Assembly: GCA_963711095.1 (NCBI GenBank)
Contig: CAVQCX010000013.1
Location: 148,088 to 212,087, forward strand
DNA: 64,000 nucleotides
Reading direction: 5' to 3'
From: CAVQCX01 sp963711095
GTDB lineage: Bacteria; Pseudomonadota; Gammaproteobacteria; Chromatiales; Chromatiaceae
Below, one piece after another: positions 38,182-46,612 of the stretch (position 1 is its first letter; each line of letters starts with the position of its first letter). The notes under the pieces are model-generated. The model searched no databases. It was not told where the DNA came from and saw nothing but the letters and a program-made list of their open reading frames with translations. The position numbers and the translations under genes were made by a program.

Positions 38182-38865
38182 ATGCGCATCCTCGTCATCG
38201 AAGACAACCACGATCTCGCCACCAACCTTTGCGAGTATCTGGGAGAGCGCGGGCACATCGTAGAAGCGGCCGAGGACGGACTCACCGGGCTGCACCTGGC
38301 GGTGCGCAACAGCTACGACGCCATCCTGCTGGACGTGATCCTCCCAGGCATGAGCGGCATCACCGTCTGCCGCACCCTGCGCGAAGAGGCGGGCAAGGAC
38401 ACGCCGGTGCTGATGCTCACCGCGCGGGACTCGGTGGAGGACCGTGTCCTCGGACTGGACGCGGGGGCCGACGACTATGTGATCAAGCCATTCGCCCTGC
38501 GCGAGGTGGAAGCTCGCCTGCGGGCCCTGGTGCGCCGGGCCGCCGGCCGCGGCCGGGTAAGCCGGCTGCAGGTCGCCGACCTGGTGTTCGATACCGGATC
38601 GCTCAGAGTGTACCGGGGGAGACGCGAGATCGAGCTGCCGCCGATCCCCATGCGCGTCCTGGAGCTGCTGATGAAGAGCTCGCCCCGGGTGGTCCCGCGC
38701 AGCGATATCGAGGCCATGGTCTGGGGCGGCTCGCCCCCGGGCAGCGACGCCCTGCGCTCCCATATGCATGTACTGCGCAGCGCCATCGACCGGCCCGGCG
38801 AGCCGCCGCTGCTGCAAACGGTGCGGGGGCGCGGCTACCGGCTGGCCGATGCCGATGCGCTTTAA
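38182..38865 (+). CDS. OmpR/PhoB-family response regulator
   Basis: A 227-residue protein. The receiver domain (1-120) has the acidic pair in IEDN, phospho-acceptor Asp in AILLDVILPG near 51, Thr in MLTARD and Lys in VIKPFA. The C-terminal winged helix (about 130-225) ends in QTVRGRGYRL. It overlaps the kinase gene by 11 bp, so the two are translated together. Closest in layout to the QseB/PmrA-type branch, which often controls lipid A or surface charge genes. Confidence 0.92.
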   Translation: MRILVIEDNHDLATNLCEYLGERGHIVEAAEDGLTGLHLAVRNSYDAILLDVILPGMSGITVCRTLREEAGKDTPVLMLTARDSVEDRVLGLDAGADDYVIKPFALREVEARLRALVRRAAGRGRVSRLQVADLVFDTGSLRVYRGRREIELPPIPMRVLELLMKSSPRVVPRSDIEAMVWGGSPPGSDALRSHMHVLRSAIDRPGEPPLLQTVRGRGYRLADADAL

Positions 38866-40114
38866 CCTGAGCCTGAGAGCCCGGGTTGCCCTGTATTTCG
38901 CCCTGTTCGGCGCCGGCCTGAGCCTGCTGCTCAGCATCTGGCTGTATCTGGCCAGCCACGACCAGGGGATCCGGCTGATGGATGAGACCCTGCGCGCGGA
39001 GATGGAGGACTACCTCGCCCGGCGCCACCGCAATCCCCGCTCGCTGCCACCGGCCACGGTCAGCGTGCTGGGCTACCTGGCCCCCGCCTCGCCGGGCGCC
39101 CCGACCCCGCCCGAGAGCCTGAGGGGCGCCGCGCCGGGCCTGCAATCGGTCAGGCTCGCCGGCGTGCCCTATCGCCTGCTGGTCCAGGATGCCGGCGGAA
39201 CGCGCTATTACATGCTCTACAACGAGACCCACCCGAGCGCACGCGAGACCCGCTTCCTTTGGCTGCTCGCGGTCAGCGTGATCATGATGACGGTGCTCGC
39301 CAGCGCCGGCGGACTCTGGCTCGCCGGGCGCGTGGTCGCCCCGGTGTCGGCCCTGGCCCGTCGGGTCCAGGCCCTCGAGCCCGAGGCCGTACATCCCCCG
39401 CTGGCGGCGGACTTTCCGCGGGACGAGCTGGGCGCGCTGGCCGGGGCTTTCGACCGCTATCTGTCGCGGCTGCGGGCCTTCATCGAGCGCGAGCGCGCCT
39501 TCACCGCCGACGTCAGCCACGAGCTGCGCACGCCCCTGTCCATCGTCCAGGGCGTGGCGGAGATTCAGGCCGAGGACCAGCAGCTCTCGGCGCGCCAGCG
39601 TGCCCGCGCCCTGCGGCTGCAGCGCGCCGCCCAGGACATGGCCGAGATCACCACCGCCCTGCTGGTGCTGGCTCGCGAACAGGCGGTGGGCAGCAGCGCC
39701 AGCTGCGCGGTGGCCGAAGTCGTACGCGACGCGCTGGACAAGCATCAGCACCTGCTCGAAGGCAAGGCCACGCAGGTGATACTGGAGGTGCAGGCCGAGC
39801 CCCGTATAGCGGCAGACCGGGCCCTGCTCTTCATCGTGGTGGGCAACATCATCCGAAACGCCTGCCAGCACACCGACGAGGGCGAGGTGCGCATCCGGCT
39901 GGAGGCCGATCAGCTGCATATCGGCGACACCGGACGGGGCATCGCCGGGGAGCAGCTCGCCCGGATCTTCCAGCGCCACTTCAAGGGCGAGGAGAGCCGC
40001 GGCGAAGGCATAGGACTGTCCTTGACCAAGCGTATCTGCGACCGCTACGGCTGGGACATCGACGTGGAGAGCTGCTCCGGGTGCGGCACCGCGGTCCGGC
40101 TGCGCTTTGGCTGA
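38855..40114 (+). CDS. Sensor histidine kinase
   Basis: A 419-residue membrane kinase. TM1 (about 12-32), a periplasmic sensor of about 100 residues, TM2 (about 140-160), HAMP, then the H-box FTADVSHELRTPLS, N-box NIIRNACQHT, G1 GDTGRGIAGE and G2 GEGIGLSLTK. No other input domain. Start at the ATG inside the regulator's end. Partner of the response regulator just upstream; signal unknown. Confidence 0.9.
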   Translation: MRFNLSLRARVALYFALFGAGLSLLLSIWLYLASHDQGIRLMDETLRAEMEDYLARRHRNPRSLPPATVSVLGYLAPASPGAPTPPESLRGAAPGLQSVRLAGVPYRLLVQDAGGTRYYMLYNETHPSARETRFLWLLAVSVIMMTVLASAGGLWLAGRVVAPVSALARRVQALEPEAVHPPLAADFPRDELGALAGAFDRYLSRLRAFIERERAFTADVSHELRTPLSIVQGVAEIQAEDQQLSARQRARALRLQRAAQDMAEITTALLVLAREQAVGSSASCAVAEVVRDALDKHQHLLEGKATQVILEVQAEPRIAADRALLFIVVGNIIRNACQHTDEGEVRIRLEADQLHIGDTGRGIAGEQLARIFQRHFKGEESRGEGIGLSLTKRICDRYGWDIDVESCSGCGTAVRLRFG

Positions 40115-40163
40115 GCCGCCACTGCCGCGCGCTTGGCCGCGATGCCGCCAGAGGAGATCGCTC

Positions 40164-40192
40164 TTAACGTTTTACCAACATTCTGATAACAT
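40164..40192 (+). promoter_or_regulatory. Candidate promoter for the SulP gene
   Basis: TTAACG, 17 nt, TAACAT in an AT-rich patch between the kinase stop and the transporter start. Each hexamer matches the consensus at four of six positions. Confidence 0.4.
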
Positions 40193-40281
40193 TTCGCTGA
40201 TTATGCCTTTACGCCGGCATTACGGTTCCGGCTTTAAGCTTGCCCCGCTTTAACCTGTCTTGCCCGGATTGTGAGCCCGCG

Positions 40282-42129
40282 ATGTCGACGACCAAAACCC
40301 TCCCCGAGTGGCTGAAGCCTTTCCTGCCGTTCCTGGCCTGGTGGCCGATGCTGAACCGTCAGACCGTGAAAGCGGATCTCATGGCCGGCCTCACGGGCGC
40401 CGTGGTCGTGCTGCCCCAGGGCGTGGCCTTCGCCACCATCGCCGGCATGCCCCCGGAATACGGGCTGTATGCCGGCATAGTCCCGGCGATCATCGCCGCG
40501 CTGTTCGGCTCCTCCTGGCACCTGGTCTCCGGGCCCACCACCGCTGCCTCGATCGTGCTGTTCTCGATTCTGTCCACCTATGCCGAGCCCGGCAGTGCAC
40601 CCTACGTGCAGCTCGCCTTCACGCTGACCTTGATGGTGGGCGTCATCGAGCTGGCGCTGGGCATCTCGCGCCTGGGGGCCCTGGTCAACTTCATCTCCCA
40701 CTCGGTGGTCATCGGCTTCACGGCGGGCGCTGCCATCCTCATTGCCACCAACCAGGTCAAGAACTTCGTCGGGCTGCCGATCCCGCGCGGCTCGTCGTTC
40801 GAGGCCACCTGGGAGACGCTGTTCACCCACATCACGCATATCGACCCGTACATCACCGCCGTGGCCGTGTCCACGCTGCTGATCGGGATCCTGATGCGCC
40901 GGTTCTTTCCGCGCTGGCCTTATATGATCGTGGCGATGCTCGGGGGCAGCATCCTCGCCCTGGTGCTCAAGCAGCTCGGCGGCGAGTCGATCAGCTCAGT
41001 GGGCGCCCTGCCCTCGTCGCTGCCGCCGTTGTCCGTGCCGACGCTGACCATGGAGACCTTCCGAGAGCTCGCCCAGGGCGCGGTCGCGGTCACCCTGCTC
41101 GCCCTGACCGAGGCGGTCTCGATCGCCCGGGCGATGGCGGTGCGCAGCGGCCAGCACCTCGACGGCAACCAGGAGTTCATCGGTCAGGGTCTGTCGAACA
41201 TCGTCGGCAGCTTCTTTTCCGGCTACGTCGCCACCGGGTCTTTCAACCGCAGCGGCCTGAACTACTCGGCCGGCGCCAAGACCCCGTTGGCCGCTGTGCT
41301 GGCCGGCCTGCTGCTCGCGGTGATCGTGGTGCTGGTCGCCCCGCTCGCCGCGTATCTGCCCAACGCGGCCATGGCCGGGGTGCTGTTCCTGGTGGCCTGG
41401 GGGCTGATCGATTTCCATCACATCCGCCAGATCATCCGCGCCAGCCACGCCGAGAGCGCCATTCTCATCACCACCTTCGTATCCACCCTCACGCTGGAGC
41501 TTGAGGAGGCCATCGTCATCGGGGTGATCTTGTCCCTGGTGATCTATCTGAGCCGCACCTCGCGCCCCCAGGTGGTCAAGCGCGTGCCCGATCCGAATCA
41601 CCCCAAGCGTAAGTTCAGCCGCGATCCGCTACTGCCCGAATGCCCGCAGATGAAGATCGTGCGTATCGACGGCTCGCTGTTCTTCGGCGCAGTCAGCACC
41701 GTGCAGGAGAGCTTCCACGACTTCGAGGAGAAAACGCCGTCGCAGAAGCATCTGGTCGTGGTGGCCTCGCCGATCAATTTCATCGACGTCGCCGGCGCCG
41801 AGCTCCTGGCGACCGAAGCCAAGCGCCGGCGCGCCCAGGGCGGCGGGCTGTATTTCATCCAGCTCAAGAGTGCCGTGCTCAAGACCCTGCGCAGGGGTCG
41901 CTACATGGATGAGATCGGCGAGCAGAGCTCGTTCCGCACCAAGAGCGAGGCCATCGCCAACGTGTTCGAAAAGCTCGACGCGCGGGTTTGCAGCAGCTGC
42001 CATCTGAGGGTGTTCAACGAATGCGGCAGGGTACCGGGCACTCAGGCGAGCCCTGCCCAGCGACCCGCAGGCTTGCAGGCGTCGACTGCCGCCAGCCCGG
42101 CTCCGGCGGCCCATCCCTCCAGCGCCTGA
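40282..42129 (+). CDS. SulP-family anion permease with STAS domain and C-terminal CXXCH tail
   Basis: A 615-residue inner-membrane protein. The N-terminal 430 residues have the SLC26/SulP fold (GLTGAVVVLPQGVAFATIAGMPPEYGLYAG). The STAS domain (about 450-565) follows. Family members carry sulfate, bicarbonate or other anions, usually with Na+ or H+; the substrate is not readable. The tail after STAS has CSSCHLRVFNEC, a CXXCH-like motif on the cytoplasmic side, where heme attachment is not expected, so metal or redox binding is more likely. Start set at ATG 40282; an upstream TTG is possible. Confidence 0.87.
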   Translation: MSTTKTLPEWLKPFLPFLAWWPMLNRQTVKADLMAGLTGAVVVLPQGVAFATIAGMPPEYGLYAGIVPAIIAALFGSSWHLVSGPTTAASIVLFSILSTYAEPGSAPYVQLAFTLTLMVGVIELALGISRLGALVNFISHSVVIGFTAGAAILIATNQVKNFVGLPIPRGSSFEATWETLFTHITHIDPYITAVAVSTLLIGILMRRFFPRWPYMIVAMLGGSILALVLKQLGGESISSVGALPSSLPPLSVPTLTMETFRELAQGAVAVTLLALTEAVSIARAMAVRSGQHLDGNQEFIGQGLSNIVGSFFSGYVATGSFNRSGLNYSAGAKTPLAAVLAGLLLAVIVVLVAPLAAYLPNAAMAGVLFLVAWGLIDFHHIRQIIRASHAESAILITTFVSTLTLELEEAIVIGVILSLVIYLSRTSRPQVVKRVPDPNHPKRKFSRDPLLPECPQMKIVRIDGSLFFGAVSTVQESFHDFEEKTPSQKHLVVVASPINFIDVAGAELLATEAKRRRAQGGGLYFIQLKSAVLKTLRRGRYMDEIGEQSSFRTKSEAIANVFEKLDARVCSSCHLRVFNECGRVPGTQASPAQRPAGLQASTAASPAPAAHPSSA

Positions 42130-42352
42130 GGACGCCGTCGATAGCCGCTGCCGGCGCTTCCGCGTACGTGATCGGCCCGGCAGCAGCAGGCGTCCGGCGA
42201 GACGTCCGAGTCACCCGCCCAGGGCTCGTCCCGACAGCTCGCGCAAACTGCCGCTGTTGCGCACATCGCCCGGCGCCAGCCAGCCGCGCCGGGCCTGGGC
42301 CGCGTACCCCAGCGTAGGTTGGCATAGCCGTCTGTGCTGTGGCTGTCGATGC

Positions 42353-42871
42353 TCACGCACACGCCGGTCGGGCCTCCTGGACATCCGGCACGGCCGTGAG
42401 ATCGGCGCCCGAGAGAACAGGCGCGACCTCCATGTCGGCCACGTCCATCAGCGCGGCGATGCGCTGCAGGGACGCCACGAGCATGCTCTGCTCCCAGTCC
42501 TGAAGGGCTCCGAAACGATCGGCGAAGCGCTCCTGAAGCAGCGGCGGGGAGCTCAGCATCAGCTCGCGCCCGGCGGGGGTCGCCTCGATCATGACCTGGC
42601 GCTTGTCCTCGCTGGAGCGTATGCGCCGGACCAGCCCCCGGGCCTCCAGGCGATTCAATATGTCCGTGACTGTGGCTTGGCTCAGGCTGACCTGGCGGGC
42701 GAGCTTTCCCGCGGGCAGGGCCTCGCCGCTGGCCGCCACTTTCAGGATCAGGGCCTGGGGCGTGGTCAATCCGTGGCTGCGGATGAGGCTGCGCGAGTGC
42801 AGATCGACCGCACGCATGACCCGGCGCAGGGCTACCAGCATCTCGTCACAGCGAGGGGATTGGACACTCAT
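42353..42871 (-). CDS. MarR-family transcriptional regulator
   Basis: A 172-residue winged-helix regulator. The HTH lies in AGKLARQVSLSQATVTDILNRLEARGLVRR, followed by the wing SSEDKRQVMIEATPAG. MarR proteins are dimers that usually repress a divergent or own promoter and release DNA on binding a small ligand or on oxidation. It is divergent from the sucrose cluster with an AT-rich dyad between them, so it is a candidate regulator of sucrose synthesis. A long C-terminal tail after residue 150 is non-conserved. Confidence 0.87.
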   Translation of the reverse strand: MSVQSPRCDEMLVALRRVMRAVDLHSRSLIRSHGLTTPQALILKVAASGEALPAGKLARQVSLSQATVTDILNRLEARGLVRRIRSSEDKRQVMIEATPAGRELMLSSPPLLQERFADRFGALQDWEQSMLVASLQRIAALMDVADMEVAPVLSGADLTAVPDVQEARPACA

Positions 42872-42976
42872 CGGGGCATCTCGGCGGACAGGGCTGCAGT
42901 CGCCAGGGATGAGCTCGGCAACCCCGGCAGACTCGTCGTCAAGCGTACAGAGTACGCCTAACTGACTGAGATGACG

Positions 42977-43005
42977 AGAAATCTTGAAATGTCATAAGAA
43001 TTTCT
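42977..43005. promoter_or_regulatory. AT-rich dyad between marR and the sucrose cluster
   Basis: AGAAAT and ATTTCT arms enclose TCTTGAAATGTCATAAGA, itself an imperfect dyad. It is the only AT-rich patch in the 330-bp divergent gap and looks like an operator overlapping a promoter. Assignment to MarR is inference. Confidence 0.4.
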
Positions 43006-43199
43006 TTTAGGATACGAGCCATAAGCTCAGACAGCATTCCCCGCCCCGTGCATCACACACACTCATCGGTCCGCGCCAATTTGCCTGCCCCGGCGACGCA
43101 GCACTGTCCTGAGCCGCCCGACTGGCCCTATGCTGCAGGTGACCGCCGAATCCGAACAGACATCGGCCCGCGCAAGACCACGACGAGGATGGATCGGCT

Positions 43200-45359
43200 A
43201 TGGCAAGAGATGCGCTGTACATCCTGTTGATCAGCGTCCACGGCCTGATCCGCGGCAAGGATATGGAGCTTGGCCGCGACGCCGACACCGGCGGCCAGAT
43301 CACGTACGTGGTGGAGCTGGCTCGCGCCCTGGCGCGCCGCGCCGACGTCGGCCGGATCGACCTGCTCACCCGACGCGTGGTCGATCCGCAGGTCAGTGAG
43401 GACTACGCCCGGCCCCTCGAGCCGCTGGCCCAGAAGGCGCGCATCGTGCGCCTCAATGCCGGCCCCCCGGGCTATATCCGCAAAGAGGAGCTCTGGGACC
43501 ACCTGGACAGCTTCGCCGACAACACCCTGGCTTATCTACAGCGCAGCGGCCGGACACCCGACCTGATCCACAGCCATTACGCCGACGCGGGCTATGTCGG
43601 GCAGCGCCTGGCGCACGTGCTCGGCGCCCCATTGGTGCATACCGGGCACTCCCTGGGGCGCGTCAAGCGCCGCCGTCTGCTGGCCAAGGGCATGGGGCGG
43701 GAGGCGATCGAGAGCCGCTATCACATGGCCCGGCGCATCAATGCCGAGGAGGAGACCCTGGCGGTGGCCGAGCTGGTGGTCGCCAGCACGCACAACGAGG
43801 TCGAAGAGCAGTATGGGCTCTACGACTACTACCAGCCCGAGCGCATGGCGGTGATCCCCCCGGGCACGGATCTGCAGCGCTTCCATCCCCCGACCGGGGA
43901 CGAGGAGCGCCTGCCGATCGCCCAGGAGATCGGGCGTTTCCTGAAAGAGCCGGCCAAGCCCATGATCCTGGCGCTGTCCCGGCCGGACGAGCGCAAGAAC
44001 ATCGCCACGCTGGTGGAGGCCTTTGGCGAGTCGCAACAGCTCCAGGAGGCGGCGAACCTGGTGATCGTCGCCGGCAACCGCGACGATATCCGCGAGATGG
44101 AGTCGGGGAGTCAGGGCGTGCTCAAGGAGATCCTGCTACTGATCGACGCCTACGATCTCTACGGGCGCGTAGCCTACCCCAAGCACCACCGGTTCGAGGA
44201 TGTCCCCACCATTTACCGCCTCACCGCCTCATCCCAGGGCGTGTTCGTGAACCCGGCCCTGACCGAGCCCTTCGGCCTGACCCTGATCGAGGCGGCCGCC
44301 AGCGGCCTGCCGATCGTCGCCACCGAGGACGGCGGTCCCCAGGACATCATCGGCAACTGCCACAATGGACGCCTGATCGATCCCCTGGACAAGGAGGCCA
44401 TGGCGCAGGCCCTCTGGGAGGTGCTCAACGACCCGCCCGGCTACGCCGGCCTGGTCCAGAACGGGCTGGTGGGCGTGCAGGCGCACTATTCGTGGCTGGC
44501 GCACGCCGACGCCTATATCGCCGCCGTCGACCCCCTGGTGGCGCGCACCGAGCGGGCGCCGCGCTCCACACTGTACCGGCGCCCGCATCTGTATCACGAC
44601 CGCGCGGTATTCACCGACCTGGACCAGAACCTGCTCGGCGACCCCGACTCGCTGCAGCGCTTCATCCGGTTGCTGCGCGAGAACCGAAAATGCACCGACT
44701 TCGGCGTCGCGACCGGGCGCAGCCTGGAGTCGGCCCTCAAGGTTATGCGCCGCTACGGCATCCCGATGCCCGACGTGCTGATCACCGGCGTCGGCACCGA
44801 GATCCACTATGCCCCGAGGCTGACCGCGGACACCGCCTGGGCCGACCACATCGACCACGGCTGGAAGCCCCAGGCGATCCGTCGCGTGCTCGAAGGGCTG
44901 CCGGGGCTGGAGCTGCAGGCCAAGGACGTACAGGGCCACTTCAAGATCAGCTATTACATCGACCCGGAAAAGGCCCCCAGCCTGGAGGAGATCAACCGCC
45001 GGCTGCACCAGGAGGATCAGGCGGCCAACACCATCCTCTCCTTCGGGCAGTTCCTGGACGTGCTCCCGCTGCGCGCCTCCAAAGGGCTGGCGTTGCGCTA
45101 TGTGGCCCACCAATGGGGCATTCCCCTGGGCAATGTCCTGGCGGCCGGCGGCTCAGGCGCGGACGAGGACATGATGCGCGGCAACACGCTCGCCGTGGTG
45201 GTGGCCAACCGCCACCACGAGGAGCTGTCCGGACTCACCGAGCTGGAGCGCATCTACTTCGCCCACCAGCCTTACGCCCAGGGCATCCTGGAGGCGATCG
45301 ACTATTACGACTTCCTGGGCAAGTGCCGGGTCCCCGATCCGGCGACCGACGCCGCCTGA
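43200..45359 (+). CDS. sps: Sucrose-phosphate synthase with C-terminal HAD (phosphatase-like) domain
   Basis: A 719-residue enzyme making sucrose 6-phosphate from UDP-glucose and fructose 6-phosphate. The GT-B part (1-455) shows GRDADTGGQITYVVELARAL, the glycine-rich acceptor region, and ALTEPFGLTLIEAAASGLP with the nucleotide-sugar Glu pair. The HAD part (about 465-719) starts FTDLDQNLLGD, where the usual DxDxT has Asn in place of Thr. The rest (GVGTEIHY, GQFLDVLPLRASKG, and an acidic loop near GSGADED) is complete. Whether this domain removes the phosphate is the key question, because the stand-alone phosphatase downstream is broken. Confidence 0.9.
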   Translation: MARDALYILLISVHGLIRGKDMELGRDADTGGQITYVVELARALARRADVGRIDLLTRRVVDPQVSEDYARPLEPLAQKARIVRLNAGPPGYIRKEELWDHLDSFADNTLAYLQRSGRTPDLIHSHYADAGYVGQRLAHVLGAPLVHTGHSLGRVKRRRLLAKGMGREAIESRYHMARRINAEEETLAVAELVVASTHNEVEEQYGLYDYYQPERMAVIPPGTDLQRFHPPTGDEERLPIAQEIGRFLKEPAKPMILALSRPDERKNIATLVEAFGESQQLQEAANLVIVAGNRDDIREMESGSQGVLKEILLLIDAYDLYGRVAYPKHHRFEDVPTIYRLTASSQGVFVNPALTEPFGLTLIEAAASGLPIVATEDGGPQDIIGNCHNGRLIDPLDKEAMAQALWEVLNDPPGYAGLVQNGLVGVQAHYSWLAHADAYIAAVDPLVARTERAPRSTLYRRPHLYHDRAVFTDLDQNLLGDPDSLQRFIRLLRENRKCTDFGVATGRSLESALKVMRRYGIPMPDVLITGVGTEIHYAPRLTADTAWADHIDHGWKPQAIRRVLEGLPGLELQAKDVQGHFKISYYIDPEKAPSLEEINRRLHQEDQAANTILSFGQFLDVLPLRASKGLALRYVAHQWGIPLGNVLAAGGSGADEDMMRGNTLAVVVANRHHEELSGLTELERIYFAHQPYAQGILEAIDYYDFLGKCRVPDPATDAA

Positions 45360-45360
45360 G

Positions 45361-45615
45361 GTGAGCGCGCGCATCCTCATCGTCACTGCCCTGGACCGCG
45401 ACGATCTGCCGGTGCCGGAGAGCCCGCTCCAACCCGCCTGGTGGCCAACGCAACCCCGGTGGCGCGCGGCCGAGCGCAGCAACACCCTGGGGGCCCTGCA
45501 TCTCGACCGAGGCGCCCTCGACGGCATGAACGCCAGCTACAGCGCCGGCACCCTGAAGGGACTCGCCCACTGTATCCCCGAGACGCGCCCCTGGATGGCT
45601 CGATCCACCCGGTGA
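45361..45615 (+). pseudogene. spp: Sucrose-6-phosphate phosphatase remnant with internal deletion
   Basis: An 84-codon frame directly after sps. The first 25 codons (SARILIVTALDRDDLPVPESP) resemble the N-terminus of sucrose phosphatase (RILIVTDLDRTLLPNG...), but both catalytic positions are changed (D to A, T to D). The last 35 codons (LHLDRGALDGMNASYSAGTL then KGLAHCIPE) resemble the C-terminal end of the same family. About 150-200 residues between are gone. This is the place where spp sits in comparable sucrose operons, which supports the reading. Confidence 0.6.
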
Positions 45616-45718
45616 CCAGGCTGGCGGACCCTTCGCCCGACCAATCAGGGGGACATGGCATCGCCCGGCACGGCTTATACTTTGCCAAACCACCAAGACC
45701 ACCCGTAGGCAGGCGCCA

Positions 45719-46612
45719 ATGAGATCCCATGACAAGCCCCGGCCGATCGTTTTCGGAGAAGTGCTGTTCGACCACTTCCCCGACGGCTCGCGCGTGCTCG
45801 GTGGTGCCCCGTTCAACGTCGCTTGGAATCTGCGCGCCTTCGGCATGGACCCGCTGCTGGTGAGCCGGGTCGGCAACGATCCGTCCGGCCGGGACGTCAG
45901 GGACGCCATGGAGCGGTGGGGGATGGACACCTCGGGGCTGCAGCTCGACTCCGCGCATCCCACCGGCGCGGTCCAGGTCAGCATCGTCCATGGCGAGCCG
46001 CGCTTCGAGATCGTGCCGGACCAAGCCTACGATTTCATCGACCCGAGCTGCCTGCCGCCCACCGAGCCCGAGCTGATCTACCACGGCACCCTCGCGCTCA
46101 GGACGGCGGCATCGCGGGAGACGCTGACGCATTGCAGGAGTCAGCTGCACGCCCCGGTGTTCGTCGACGTCAATCTGCGCCGCCCCTGGTGGACGCCGGA
46201 GGGTGCTCTGGCCGTGCTGGAGGGGGCGCGTTGGGCGAAGGTCAACAGCGACGAGCTGGAGGCCCTGGTGCCGGGGGTGGCCGGCCTGGAGCGGCGCGCC
46301 GAGTCCCTGCAGAGCCGTCTCGGCCTGGAGAAGCTGTTCATCACCCGCGGTGCCGCCGGGGCGATTGCCCGGGACAGCGACGGGACGCTCACCGAGGTAC
46401 GCCCCGCGCGCGACCTCAAGGTGCTGGACAGCGTCGGCGCCGGCGACGCCTTCGCATCGGTCCTGCTGCTGGGTCTGGCCCACGGCTGGGAGCTGCAAGA
46501 GACCCTGGATCGTGCCCAGGAATTCGCCTCCGCAATCGTCGGCCAACGCGGCGCCACCGTCCAGGACCCGCTGTTCTACGCATCCTTCGGCCACATCTGG
46601 GGCCTTGGATGA
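45719..46612 (+). CDS. Fructokinase (PfkB family) of the sucrose cluster
   Basis: A 297-residue kinase for fructose released from sucrose. FGEVLFDHFPDGSRVLGGAPFNVAWNL carries the sugar-binding Asp and Gly pair; DSVGAGDAFASVLLLG near 240 carries the catalytic Asp. The N-terminus is typical of fructokinases that accompany bacterial sucrose genes. Its stop overlaps the ATG of sucrose synthase (ATGA), so they are coupled. Start ATG at 45719 lies in a clear gap after the spp remnant. Confidence 0.88.
   Translation: MRSHDKPRPIVFGEVLFDHFPDGSRVLGGAPFNVAWNLRAFGMDPLLVSRVGNDPSGRDVRDAMERWGMDTSGLQLDSAHPTGAVQVSIVHGEPRFEIVPDQAYDFIDPSCLPPTEPELIYHGTLALRTAASRETLTHCRSQLHAPVFVDVNLRRPWWTPEGALAVLEGARWAKVNSDELEALVPGVAGLERRAESLQSRLGLEKLFITRGAAGAIARDSDGTLTEVRPARDLKVLDSVGAGDAFASVLLLGLAHGWELQETLDRAQEFASAIVGQRGATVQDPLFYASFGHIWGLG

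Noticed and set aside
42977..43005. FNR-type site before the sucrose cluster
   Set aside because: The dyad lacks TTGAT-N4-ATCAA; only a generic AT-rich dyad remains.
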